From the NCBI RefSeq assembly GCF_030272615.1, contig NC_081405.1, forward strand, positions 470,134,008 to 470,198,007: DNA of 64,000 nt. The letters run 5' to 3'. A program made the position numbers and the translations under genes. Of this stretch, positions 9,481 through 20,903 are shown in pieces. This DNA is from Cryptomeria japonica (lineage: Eukaryota; Streptophyta; Pinopsida; Cupressales; Cupressaceae). Each line of letters starts with the position of its first letter. Position 1 is the stretch's first letter. The notes beneath the pieces are model-generated. The model was not told the DNA's origin, searched no databases, and saw only the letters and a program-made list of their open reading frames with translations.

Positions 9481-10819
9481 TGTTAATTCAAATCGAAGCA
9501 CAAAACATAGAAATAAAAGATATAAAACAACAATCTATGATACTTTGACAAGAGAGTTCTCTTGTTCCTCTGATTTGGACTCTTGATGAAGCCAAGAATG
9601 TGCCTCTCCTTAGCTTGATTGGATTGGTCCAATGTAGATATGTGGTTGGCTCTCCAAAGTGTGTACAAATGAGTATGGAGATGGATAGATGAATGGAAGA
9701 GTGAATTTGTTGATGAGGATCAAAGTGGCTAAGTATGCAAGTGGGTATGATTTGGCTAGAGTTTGGGTATCTAGATAGATTTTACTAGGAAAATTAGCAG
9801 CATGCACTTACAAGATTTGGAGATGAGAAACAAGGGGATGGGGTCCTCAATTTATAGGAGGAGAGGAGGAGAAATGGAGAGCTAGGATTGACCCAAGATG
9901 AAGGGTCAGGATTTCTTGTGATCCCACACATGGCCCAAGAGGAGGTGACAAGACAAGTGTGGAGACCAAGAGATATGCCTTAAAGGAATTTTATGTCTCC
10001 ACACTCCTCAAGGCTCATTGGGAAGACTTTCCAATGTACCTAGGGAAGAGAAAGGAATAAAATATTCCTTGAGGGATGGGGATGAGGAATTAAAAAAATT
10101 TCAAAAAGGATGAGCATGGGGATTGGAGGAATAAGGAGGAATTAAAAATTCCTTGGAGGATGGGATGCCTAGAGGAATGTGAGATTTTGAAAATCTCACA
10201 TTCACCTAGGAAAAGATCATTTAAGGAAGGTGATGGAAGGGACAAGGAGTTGACTTTGTGGCTAATCATGATGATTAGCCACTAGCAACTCATTAGGAGA
10301 GGGATTAGAAGAATGATTAGGTGGGATTAGGGTAGATAAGATTTGTAGGAGGATTTTGACTAGGAGAGAGAATGAGTGGAGGGAATTAAAAATTAGAAGA
10401 ATAATGATAAGTGAGATTAGGAGTCTTCTAGAAGAATTCATTAGGTTAATGATGGATTGGGAAAAAGGTGATTTGTAGGAATCACCTAGCTTAACTAGCT
10501 AATTGAAATTAATTAATTAAAAGGAGGAATTTGCGGAGACTTAATAATAGGGATTTTTAGAAGAATAATAACTCTCTCCTAGTCAAAATCCTCCTACAAA
10601 TCTTATCTACCCTAATCCCACCTAATCATTCTTCTAATCCCTCTCCTAATGAGTTGTTAGTGGATAATCATCATGATTTTTAGAAGAATAAAACGGACTA
10701 TAGTGACAACATTAATTATATTTAATTAATATTGTGAAGAAATAGGAATTGGCACAATTAATAAATTAATTATGCAAAGAACTTAAAATAATTAAAATAA
10801 TTATTTTTAAGTGTCTACA
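9481..10819 (-). repeat. 3' LTR of gypsy element E
   Basis: In element sense this 1,339-bp LTR starts TGTAGACACTTAAAAATAAT right after the polypurine tract and ends GAATTAACA. It contains a 106-bp near-perfect inverted repeat (10265-10370 with 10572-10677). The left end lies inside the U3 part of the LTR of copia A. No second LTR of this family occurs in the window, so the boundaries rest on the TG...CA ends and the adjacent polypurine tract. Confidence 0.72.
10265..10677. repeat. 106-bp inverted repeat inside the LTR of element E
   Basis: Arms 10265-10370 and 10572-10677 are reverse complements with two mismatches, separated by 201 bp. The arms include GATTAGAAGAATGATTAGG and its complement. 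Transcribed, this would fold into a long hairpin. The near identity implies the inverted copy is young relative to the many decayed codons of the element. Confidence 0.9.
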
Positions 10820-10834
10820 TTTTGCCCCTCTTTT
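10820..10834 (-). other. Polypurine tract of element E
   Basis: On the minus strand AAAAGAGGGGCAAAA immediately precedes the LTR start TGTAGACAC, the usual order for the 3' end of a plant gypsy element. Confidence 0.75.
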
Positions 10835-11971
10835 ACGCAGCGGCAAGTTTGGCGATGGGTAAAAGATAGAAGAAAAAAAAAGGAATAGATGCCCCAACGT
10901 AAAACGTGGGTGGTGTATTCCCCCTCAAGAATTTTTTCGGATTTTTTTGTAAAAAAAATAACAAAAAATTCTCGAAATGAAGAAGGAAGAATAAGGGGGG
11001 AAGAAATGAACAAAAAAAAAAGATAGAGCAGATGAAGAAAAATAGAAGAGGAAATAGAAGGAGGGAGAGCGTGAAGGGAATGGGCCCAGAAGGGGGTCCA
11101 TATAAGCCACAAAGGGCCCAATCAGGAGTCATTGTTAGACACAAACCTTGGAGCAAATTGGAGCCTAGAAGGAGAGAAAGAGAGATGGATCGCGTTTCCA
11201 CACATGAGCACCGCGTCGAGAGGATCTGACGGTACGAGAGACCCACAGGCTATGGACCACTGGTACATAGGACTATCCTCATTTGTGAATTTTTAGGTTT
11301 AGGGTAGAATTAGGGCTTAGTTTCAGGATAAAACTTGGTGAGGCAGATGCGTTGATCATCGTTTCAGTGCACGCGCCTCTAGGATAGCACGAGCGCTCAT
11401 GAGTGGAAGGGGAAAAGCCAGGGTTTAGGTCCAGGCACTAGTGTTTGATGCATGCAATCGTGCTAATGCACGGGCGCTCACAATGGAGAAGTTTCAGGGT
11501 TAGGTTTAGGCTTAGGAAAAGGTAGCGTGACGCAGGCAATCATGCTATGGGAGGTTAGGGTATGGTCAGGTGGGGGGAAAGTTGTCCTTCATGAGTGGTT
11601 GCGCTAGGTCGCTCCAAGGTCCCTAAGGGGGATCTGTCAGCACGTGCACCTATAGAATGGCGCGAGTGCCACGGGTTTGGCATGAGCGCTGAGTGAATCA
11701 GCGTGTGCACCAAGGAAGGAAAGGTTTAGAAATAGGTTCTAGAATTTTTGAGGTGGGTGAAGGTATGGGTGCACCAGGGGGTAGAATAGGACTCAAGGAT
11801 GTGGAATGATGAATTGGATTGTTGGATGCAGGCTGAGTTGGGGTCATTGGTGTTGAGGGAGAACTGATTAGCTACCATGAGATTATATCGACGGTTGCGA
11901 TCAGATGAGTTGGAGATGTTGTGGGGTTGCATTTTGTGGGTAGGTGGTCAAGGATTCGAGCTCATACTGCG
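10835..11971. other. Non-coding interval of element E, GC-rich degenerate repeats
   Basis: No supported gene. Roughly 11350-11710 holds three or four degenerate units with words such as GCACGAGCGCTCATGAG, GCACGGGCGCTCACAATGG and GGCATGAGCGCTGAG, more GC-rich than the rest of the element. Because it lies just upstream of the antisense PMD pseudogene, it could be the promoter or leader of that gene; this is inference from position only. Confidence 0.4.
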
Positions 11972-13900
11972 ATGATGATGCCTTTAGTTGAGAGGTGGGA
12001 TAGTAGATATAACACCTTCCACCTACCTACCGGCGAGGTGATAGTGACTCTTCTAGATGTATAGAGGATCTTGAAGATCCCCATTCGCGGCGTCATCCCG
12101 AAGTACCATTTAGATGCAACAAATTTTTACTTGTGGGAGGTTTGTGAGTATGAGGCCCTACCGATGCTGGACAGGAGTAGGATGCATTTGGGTAGGGCGA
12201 TGGGTATCTAAAATATACCTCATGTGGTACTTGTGATTTGTGTAATTTTGAGCAGACGAATTCTACCTAATCTCGGAGGGCATGGGTTTCCGGTTGGATG
12301 GAGCAGGTGCCTTTATTTCATGGTACATGATTGCGCATAGTATGCCTAGGGAGCCGCGATGTTGGATCAGTTATATCATGATATGCATCTGGTGGTGCAC
12401 AAGGTGTATGTCAGCTTATGTGCAAGAGTGACACTTCTCCATATATGGGCTTGGGAGCATATTGCAGTTACTCGACCATTAGGTGTACAGGATAGGCAGG
12501 GCCGACAACCATATATAGACAGGTACAAGGGCCTGCTACATTATACACTGATAGGATCCATATGGTTTTGGTGCTGCATTTTTAATGAGCTTATGTAGTT
12601 TACATGGTGGTCATTTTTAGGTTGTGAGACATGGAGGGGGGATTGGCAGCTACACTAGGCTAGAGTGGAGATGTGGATGTTCGGCAGGTCTATATATCAT
12701 GGAGTATTATGCGCCTTATAGAGTAGCGAGAGATTTTGGCCTAGTCCAGTACATAGTGGGAGACATACCATTGTATCCTCGGATGACATGAGAGGTGAGA
12801 TTTTGGGGCCCGACAGTGAGTCCATTGGAGGGTGGGACCAGTTTTTAGACAGTATCATACTTGGTTTGGGATGAGCGGCTCGGGGTAGGAGAGGATCCAG
12901 GGATGATAGGAGGATACAAGAGCTGGTGGGAGGGACATTTTCTAGTGCACCTACCATTCCTGGGGTTCTGGAGGATGATGAGATGTAGCTAGCAGTAGAT
13001 CAGATAGTCAGCGGAGAGGATGACGAACCGGGTGAGAGGGTTGTGGTTGCAACAAGGCGGGGTGTTGGTGGACGGCAAAGGAGGGTTAGGTGGTATGGAG
13101 GAGAGATCTTGAGGTGGGAGAGGGACAGGCAGGAGCATTACTAGCAGGAGAGGTTGCAAAGGGATGGGTTGGTGGGGGAGAGGAGACTGTACCCATGGAT
13201 ATTATAGAGGCACGGGTAGAGGGTAGGGGAGGAGTGTCACGGGATGAATTTGATAGAGTCCAGCGGGAGAGAGACGCCACCCAAGTGAGGTTTCACTCAC
13301 TCGAGGATGATTTATAGATTGAGAGAGCTGGGAGGCATACCCTAGAGGCAGAGGTGGATCGGTTGTGACAGGAGATAGCAGATTTGACAGAGGGCCTCCA
13401 TACAGCAAGGACAGAGGTAGATGCTCTAAGAGAGGAGAGGGAGGAGTCTGAGCGGATGCTAGAGGAGGCATGAATAGGGATGGCCATTTAGGCTTTAAAT
13501 GATGTTATCCATCAGCAGGATGATGAGTTAGAGGAGTTGTGAGGCCGAGTGCAGAGGTTAGAGGCAGATGTGACACAATTGTGGGGGGAGAGGAATGTGG
13601 CACGTCAGATGTTGGTCCCTGCAGAGCTTGGGTAGATGTATTCCGACATGATACAGCAGACGGATAGGGAAGAGAGGGAAGTTTGGGAGGTAGCCTACTA
13701 TAGGGGGCTATACCATGAAGTAGTACATGTGGTGCAATGAGTAGCCTCGTACACTGAGAGTGTGCGATCCCATAGGACACAGAGTCAATGGCCTACATAA
13801 AGCCAGCAGACAAGTGGATTGATGGGTTTTAGGCCATCTAGAGGAGGGAGAGTAGGAGGATCAGGGGGAGGAGGAGGCTGGAGAGAAAGGAGGGGAGAGC
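11972..13900 (+). pseudogene. Decayed plant-mobile-domain gene, antisense to gypsy E
   Basis: On the plus strand, opposite to pol, 11978-12130 reads MPLVERWDSRYNTFHLPTGE, then VIVTLLDV, a stop, and RILKIPIRGVIPKYHLDATN. The LVERW...THTFHLP.GE(M/V)..TL.DV pattern is diagnostic of the plant mobile domain found in MAIN/MAIL-like proteins and in transposon-borne relatives. Frames then drift to about 13090, after which one frame continues to about 13900 with several stops: a coiled-coil tail (SRDEFDRVQRERDATQVRF, then EADVTQL) and a Gly/Arg-rich end. Extra, often antisense, ORFs between pol and the 3' LTR are known in some Tat elements. The gene is dead. Exact limits are uncertain. Confidence 0.72.
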
Positions 13901-15777
13901 TAGCTCCATTTTGGCTTATGTATTATATTTTGACCCTTTGGGGTGATCATTGTATTATGACATATATATTCATCTTTTTTGAGCTTATATGTATATATAT
14001 GATTCTCGGTGGCGGATGATGTGTGTACTTTATTATGATGGACTCTATTTATTATTTTGTGATGTGATGTATGGATGATGATTATGGTTATATTGTGCTG
14101 ACCTATTTGTGATGCAGGGTGGATGCTTATATATGTATGCTTATGATAATTTGTTGACATGTTTATGGATGCAGGATGACTGATCATGTTTTTTATGTGC
14201 ATATATGTTGTATATGAAGATGTATGATGAATATGCAATGCAATAGTAGATGTAGATGCAGATGTAGATGCAAATGATTTATGATAGATGATTAATTAGC
14301 CTAGATGCAATCTATATGAGGAATGGATCATGAATGTAATGCCACTTACACAGATATTGCAATGCAAATCATCAATGCTATGCAAATGATGTGATTTAAA
14401 TGAATGAGTAATATAATGTAATCTAAGAGAATGAATTAATACCATCTAATATGAATGGATAATGCCACTTAAATGACATATGCAATGTAATATAAATGCA
14501 ATCTATGTGGTAAATGGATGTGAAAAATGATAGTCTAAGTGGTGTAATGAAATGAATAGATAATGTAACCTAAATGGATAGATAATGTAATATATATGAA
14601 TAATACCACCTAAGTGGATAAAATGAATGGATAATACAATGATCTTAGATAGAAAATAGAAGAATATAGGATAGTGGGTGGGGGAGGAATTGAAGAGTCC
14701 ATCGGATTATTAGATTAGGACTTTATGGAATGATGGTGAGAGTTGTGCACAAAAGATGTGGAGAGCCAACCTAGTTTGATATTGCCCTAGGTAACTCGCA
14801 CCACTGATTACAGGAACCAGGATGCCATGAGAAACCCAAGGCGTGGACTGACTCACAGTCAAATGGGAATTCCTTATACACAGCTATGCAAGTGTTGAGG
14901 AACACTGATACAAAGTTGTGGTTATGTGCAAGGAAACCCTCAAACACACTGATACCTCTTGTACACAAGAAGGTAAGTGTTGATAAACACTAGTACCAAG
15001 TCAGTGGTTCATACAAGAGGAATCCAAAACATGCCATGCTACGAAAATATGCCCCAGTATGAACCTATTGTAAACATACCTGGATATGGAAGATCCGGGC
15101 AGTTGTAGATAGATGTAGTCGTAAGGGCAAAAGATGCAAGTCTAAATGAAAATCCAAGAAATCAAACAAGTCACCTATTCATGACCAATTGACGCCTCTT
15201 GCCAAGAGTAGGATTAGGATGGAGGAGTGAACTACCAGGTGAGGGAAGGATTCATCCCTAGGTCAAAGGATAGGATGGGTGGATTTTGGATTAGGCAAGT
15301 GATCAAATGACCTTGAAGATTAACTTGCGGACTGACCTCAAGACTTGATGAAGCTCACACAGAGGCATAAAAGCTCAGTTTGATGGGACAATCTTTATTC
15401 ATGATTTAGGCGAAGACTCATCATCATACACATGATTTATTCTAGCAGGGGGGTGGAGGAATGTCACGATGGGCGAATTGGATAGTGATGATGATGGATT
15501 ACTAACCTGATAGACAATGGATCTAGATTATTTACCTTGGCGCTTGCATGTAGGTTTTCACCAAGGTACTTGCCCATAGCGCCACAAAGTGGTTTTAACT
15601 GATGGATGAATTTATTTTTCTTCACTTTTTCTCTTTTTTTTGTGTGTGTGTCACAAGGTGCCTGTTTACTAGGTTTTCACCAGAGTGACGATCTTTTTCT
15701 CATTTTTTTTGTATTTTTCATGATTTTTTTATTTTTTTATTTTATTTTTTGACAATTCATGACTTTTGGAGGACTAG
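13901..15777. other. AT-rich non-coding interval of element E with degenerate short repeats
   Basis: No gene seen. From 14200 to 14640 words like AATGGATAATGCCACTTAAATG, GATGTAGATGCA and variants recur irregularly, suggesting old slippage-derived repeats. 15616-15760 is T-rich and its end borders the last codons of integrase. Confidence 0.5.
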
Positions 15778-16990
15778 GCGTAAAATCTTTTTAGGTGCAT
15801 GATATTCATTGGATCATCTAAAGGATCTCCTTCGGGAGTAGCCAACTGAAAGGCCCCTAATCCATATTTTTTTGTGATTACATATGGTCCAAGCCAATTA
15901 GGCTCAAACTTGCCTTTATTTTCTATTTCTTGAAGGTTTTTTTGATTTTCCATGAGGACAAGATCACTAATTTCAAATTCCTAGGTTCTGGCCTTCTTGT
16001 GGTAACTCATGCATAGGCGATTCTGATATACCCAAAGATGGTTCAAGGCCTTGAGGTGCCTTTCATCTAGCAGTTCTGGCTCTTGTAGTCTGGAAATTCT
16101 GTATTCTTCATTTGGTAGGATATTCTGCAGCGATACCCTTAGAGAGGGGATCTTGATCTCAAGAGGGAGGATGGCTTTAAAGCCAAAGATAAGGGAATAA
16201 GGGGTGGCACCTATGGGTGTGCAGATGAAGGTGCAGTAGGCCCACAAAGCATGGTGGAGTTGGAGGTGCCAATCACGGCCAGCTTCATTGACCATCTTTT
16301 TTAGGATTTTGATTAGGGTTTTGTTAGAAGCCTCAGCTTGATCATTGCCTTGTGGGTGATATGGGGTGGAGAAGCAATGTTGGATGTCAAATTTCTGGCA
16401 AAGTTCTTTAACATCTTGGTTTTTGAATTATCTGTTGTTATCTGTAATGATAACTTTTGGGATCCCATATCGACAGATCAAGTAGTTCAGGATGAATTTG
16501 GATATCTACTTACGAGTGGTGAAGGTAAGAGGGATAGCCTCTACCCACTTGGTGAAATATTCGGTAGTGGTAATAATGAATTTATGCCCATTGGAGGATG
16601 TAGGGTGGATTTTCCCAATGAGATCAAGCCCTGAATGTGAGAAGGGCCATGGTGTAATGAATGGCTACAATTCTTGTGATGGTGCATGGATCTTGTCACC
16701 ACGTTGTTAGCAAGGGATGCATTTCTTCACATAGTTATATACATCTACTTTCATTTTAGGCCAATAATATCCTATTCTCAAGAGCTTTTTAACCAAGGTG
16801 AGCCCACTTGAGTGTGCCCCATAGAGGCCTTCATGCACTTCACGTAGTGCCCATTCAACCTCTTGTTTATCTAAACACCTTAGGATGGAACCATTAAAAT
16901 GCCTTTTGAATAAGGTGTCTCCAAGGATAGTGTAACGAGCACATCGGCAGATGAAGATTTGTTGCTGGGTTTTGGTAAGGTGTGGGGGAA
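15778..16990 (-). pseudogene. Integrase of gypsy element E
   Basis: Integrase runs from about 16990 to 15778 in more than one frame. The zinc region shows EVHEGLYGAHSSG and YNYVKKCIPC (HHCC). The core shows GLDLIGKI (first Asp), IITDNNR (second Asp) and QGNDQAEASNK (Glu), so all three DDE residues are present across the fragments. The C-terminal part reads WHLQLHHALWAYCTFICTPI then GATPYSLIFGF, and the end has FEPNWLGPY and MHLKRFYA. Stops near 16700, 16500 and 15980 break it. Confidence 0.85.
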
Positions 16991-17139
16991 TGATGTTATA
17001 TTTTAGGAAAGTGAAGGTCTCTTGATACCAGGGGGTTTCCGGACCAACGATTACACACATCATTTCGGATTCTAGTAGATCATATGCTGGTTTGAATAAT
17101 TGCTTGACCAAGAACTCACACTTCTGACTATGTGTTGGC

Positions 17140-17630
17140 ATCTGAAGGAGGGAGCCAGTGGTGGCCATTGCATCTGCAACTTTATTGTTTGTTTGTGGGA
17201 TTTGATCAAACTTGATTTTTGTGAAATGTTGCTTAAGATCTTCAACCATGCTATGATAGGGAAGAAGTTTGTCATCTTTTGTTTGATATTCATCATTGAC
17301 TTGTTTTATGACAAGTTGGGAATCAACATAGACATGTAATTCCCCTATCTTCCATTGGATAACCAAGTGTAGGCCAGTAATTAGTATCTCATATTCTGTG
17401 ATGTTGTTGGTACATGCAAAGGCTATCTTGTATGACTTTGGGATGCAATATCTTTGAGGTTTGATCAATAGTATTCCTGCCCCCGATCCATTTTGGGTGC
17501 AAGAGCCATCAAAGTACAACTGCCATGTGGAGGATGTGGTGACAGTCATTATGAATTCATCTGGCAGTTCTGTAAGGACCGGATGGTGACCTGGAAGTGG
17601 AGTGTCAACCAGTTGGTCTATGATTACTTG
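17140..17630 (-). pseudogene. Second (archaeal-like) RNase H of gypsy E, downstream of RT
   Basis: Within an open frame (17780-16707), residues read WQLYFDGSCTQNGSGAGILL (first Asp), NNITEYEILITGLHL (Glu), ELHVYVDSQLVIKQV (second Asp) and NNKVADAMATTGSL (last Asp). This is the additional RNase H that marks the Tat branch. Here it lies between the ordinary RNase H connection domain and integrase, the commonly described arrangement. All four catalytic acidic residues are retained in one uninterrupted frame, so this domain is better preserved than its neighbours. Confidence 0.85.
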
Positions 17631-17639
17631 TCCCTTGAT

Positions 17640-19066
17640 TACTTTTTTGTCTACATATTCAATGTCAAGCTCACATAACAACATGACCCATTTAGCGGTT
17701 ATGCTAGTGAGGGCAGCTTTTGATAATAGATATTTAAGAGGGTCAATCTTAGCAATCAGTTTTGTTTTGTTGTTTAGCATGTAGTGTCTGAGTTTCTATG
17801 TACTAAATACCAATGCTAAGCATGTTCTTTCAATGGGGGTATAATTGATTTCATACCCCACTAGTGTTCGACTGATGTAGTATATGGCATGTTCTTTTCC
17901 TTGATCATCTGTTTGTGTTAATAATGTCCCCAATGTCACTATAGTAGCACATATGTACAAAATAAGAGGCTTTCCAAGAGTAGGAGGCATAAGAATTGGA
18001 GGTGATGCTAGATATTCTTTGAGTTTTTCAAAATCCCTTTGACACAAGCAGTCCCATTTGAGTTTTGTGTCTTTGCACAAAAGGTGTGCAAATGGATGGC
18101 ATTTATCTGCAAGTTGCGAGATGAAGTGCCTGATAGATTGGAGTTTCCCCTGGAAGCTGCACAGTTGTCTGAGGGTCTTTGAGGGAGGCATTTCCATGAT
18201 GGCTTTCACCTTTACAAGATCGACCTTGATGCCTCTGCGAGAAATAATGAAACCTAGTAGTTTTCCTGATGTGACACCAAAAACACACTTCTTAGGATTG
18301 AGGGGCAGTTTGTATTTTCCAATCTTTCAAAGATCTGCCTTAAGATAGGGATGTGCTCCTGTCTTGTCTTTGATTTTCCTAGAAGATCATCCACATAGTC
18401 CTCCATGATTTTTTGCAAGAGGTCATGAAAAATTGTTGTCATTGCACGTTGATATGTGGCTCTAGAATTTTTGAGGCCAAAAGGCACGACCCAGTAACAA
18501 AAAGTCCCCACATGGTGTTGTGAACGCAGTTTTGTGTTAATCTTCCTTTGTGATCTTGATCTAATTATATCCAAAAAATCCATCCATAAGCGATAGCATC
18601 TCTTGTCCCGTTGTGAGGTCCACAATCATCTCTATTGGAGCGAGAAATCATCTTTAGGGCAAGCCTTGTTTAGATCTCAGAAATCAGGACAGATGCGGAT
18701 ACCCCCGGCGGGTTTGCTGACATATACAATGTTTGATACCCATTCAAGGTAGTCTATTGGTTTGATGAATTTTGCATCCAACATCTTTTGGAGTTCCACT
18801 TTGACCAGGAGTGCAATATGTGGATGCATCTTGTGCAACTTATATTTTATGGGTTTTGCATCTAGGTGGACAACAAGATTATGAACCACCAAGTCAAGAT
18901 CTAATCTTGGCATGTCAGCATAGGACCATGCAAAGTTGATTTTTGTCTCTATGAGTAAATTGATGAAGTCATGTTTCTCTTGATCTATGAGGGACCTGGC
19001 AATGAGCACGTATTTTGGAATGTCTTCAGTGCCCAAATTGATATTGTTTGTTTTCTCTATTAACAA
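17640..19066 (-). pseudogene. RT and first RNase H of gypsy element E
   Basis: RT begins near 19066 with the LGTEDIPKYVLIA and FAWSYADMPRLD segments typical of gypsy pol. It continues through GGIRICPDF and a stop, then in another frame through WVVPFGLKNSRATYQRAM to the catalytic MEDYVDDLLGKS (YVDD). The thumb and RNase H follow (RQLCSFQGKLQSIRHFISQ; KPLILYICATIVTLGTLLTQ; AIYYISRTLVGYEINYTPIE). Frames change near 18625 and 18260 and there are in-frame stops, so the enzyme cannot be made. Confidence 0.87.
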
Positions 19067-19376
19067 ATTTGATCTGTCCTATGGAAGATGACCAATGATA
19101 GGGAGGTCAATTCCCTCATCCTCAAGTGCCTTTTCCAAGTTTTCACTTTTGGATACACCCTTTGTTTTTACTTTTTGCTCATCCAAAGGTGCCTCAGAGA
19201 GATTTTCACCTAGGGAATCATGTTTTTTCTTTTTATTATTTTTTTTGTGACTAAGGGTGTGACTTGAAGACCAAAGTATCCCTTTTCATGCAATTGAATC
19301 CCATGTACTCTGTTGCAGTCTACCAAATTTTACATTGTCAGGAGAGTAATGAGAGTGTTATCATCAATGCATATAT

Positions 19377-19730
19377 CTAAAGTGGGCTTGTCTCGTTGGC
19401 CCTAGTGAGTTCGGGATTGACAAGATGTAGCTCATCTAAAATGGGAGGAGTTATGGGAGTGATGGTGTTGATGTGGGTGTCAAATAAGATGTCGTCTTCA
19501 TATTCAGAAGGCATTTCATGGAACTCCTCTTTGTCAGAGTCTTCGATATCCAAAGAAGGACTTGAAGGGGCACCAGTGATGGTGATCTTAGGCACTGGAG
19601 TATACCCCAAGCCCTTGTTATACTTGTAAAAGATAGGATTTATGGGTACTTTTCTTTCTTTCTCCTCTGGTCCCAAGCCGTGTCCTTTGTAACCCATTTT
19701 TTTTACTATAGCTGATGCTTTTGGATACAT
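19377..19730 (-). pseudogene. G-patch region of gypsy element E
   Basis: The frame opens with MYPKASAIVKKMGYKGHGLG, a G-patch, continuing into PINPIFYKYNKGLGY and an acidic linker (DIEDSDKEEFHEMPSEYEDD). A G-patch next to protease is seen in Tat/Ogre gypsy elements and is thought to bind nucleic acid. It lies between the protease fragment (20215-19878) and RT. The reading between 19377 and 19066 contains stops. Confidence 0.75.
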
Positions 19731-19877
19731 TTTTCTAGGTTTTTTTTTTGGGTCTTCATATTCTTCTTGGTATAACCATGAAGAGACATTTGTGTCGAGG
19801 TTCTCCTCATCAAGTGGGCCCCATTGCTAAAAGGTGGTATCTTTGCATTGTATAACCGGTTTTTGATCTTTTTTGAG

Positions 19878-20888
19878 TTATTTTGGTTTTCCAAATGACT
19901 TGGGAGATAAGGGGAGGTTGCCTATTAACAAAACATCCTCCAATTTGTATTCTTCATAGCCATTATCCAGGATCTTGATTTGTGGGTCTGCTTGGGATGA
20001 GGTGGAGGTGAAATTTGATGTGTCAGATGGAGGAGTTGGTGAGGGTCTATTTAGTGGGCAATGATATGGATGCTTCCCCTCTAAGAGCTTGCAATATTGA
20101 AAGGGTTGTGGATCACCTTTGATAGTGATCTCTCTTCCATTGAAGGAGAATTTGATGCATTGATGATAAGTGGAACGTACAACCTGCAAGGAGTGAATCC
20201 ATGGGCAACCCCTAGTCATCTCGCAACCACTAGATACAAATGTAACTTGTACTCCAGCATCATTAAGTTTACTTATAGAGAGAAGGTTTCTTGCCAGACC
20301 TGGTATATGAAGAACTCCATTGATCCCCTTCACTCTATCATCTGGGAATTGAATTTTAATTTTGCCTCTCCCTCTAGTCTCCAATGTAGAATCACTGGCC
20401 AAATATACCTTTCCACCAACATACGATTGATATTTCGAGAACCACTCCTTGTGGGAGGTCATGTGAAAAGATGCGCCAGAATCTACTAACCATGTGTCAT
20501 CTGAGGTAGGTACTTCCAGGGCTGCTACAAATGCATCTGCATCACTCTGAGAAGATTCAATGTCAGAATACTTCTTCTTCTTCTCCTCCTCCTTGAAATC
20601 CTTTTGGATATGCCCTTTTGGCCCATAGTTCCAACACTTCACTTTTGACTTCTTGCTTAGAGATTTAAATCTCGCTTGAGACTTGGACTTCTTTCCTTTC
20701 CTCTTGTCTTTGTCCTTCGGTCTACCTCGAATAGAGAGTGCATCTTTTGTCATCTCAGAAGACTTATTTCTCATTTCTTCTGACAAAAGAGTATTTACCA
20801 CAGTATCCATCTTGAACTGGGTCGTAGTACTACCGATAGCCATCACTAAGTGTTCCCAAGAGTCAAACAATGAACACAACAACAGCAT
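19878..20888 (-). pseudogene. Chimeric open frame: copia F gag/protease fused to gypsy E protease tail
   Basis: A single 336-codon frame crosses an element junction. Residues 1-225 are copia: a damaged zinc knuckle (CWNYGPKGHIQKDF, two Cys lost), the protease motif TWLVDSGASFHMTS, then LLSISKLNDAGVQVTFVSSG. At about 20215 it switches to gypsy: PWIHSLQVVRSTYHQCIKFS matches the PWIH...STLHQ.(I/L)KF segment of Tat-type protease and runs to the stop at 19878. The two parts being in frame is probably chance. There is no sign that the product is used. Confidence 0.8.
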
Positions 20889-20903
20889 GCAACTTTCTTC
20901 TTC

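Larger units (their letters stand above)
9481..20215 (-). mobile_element. Tat-like gypsy element E, 5' part missing
   Basis: A minus-strand Ty3/gypsy element. Reading right to left it shows the protease C-terminus (from 20215), a G-patch domain, RT, RNase H, a second RNase H, integrase to about 15778, a 4.9 kb non-pol region with an antisense PMD pseudogene, a polypurine tract and a 3' LTR (9481-10819). Two RNase H domains with a G-patch downstream of protease are features of the Tat/Ogre branch. The 5' LTR and gag are absent: the element abuts copia F at about 20215. Multiple stops and shifts occur throughout. Confidence 0.85.

Noticed and set aside
12359-12598. A separate small gene of 79 codons in the PMD region
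   Set aside because: It starts inside the degraded plant-mobile-domain reading and has no independent support; treated as part of that pseudogene.
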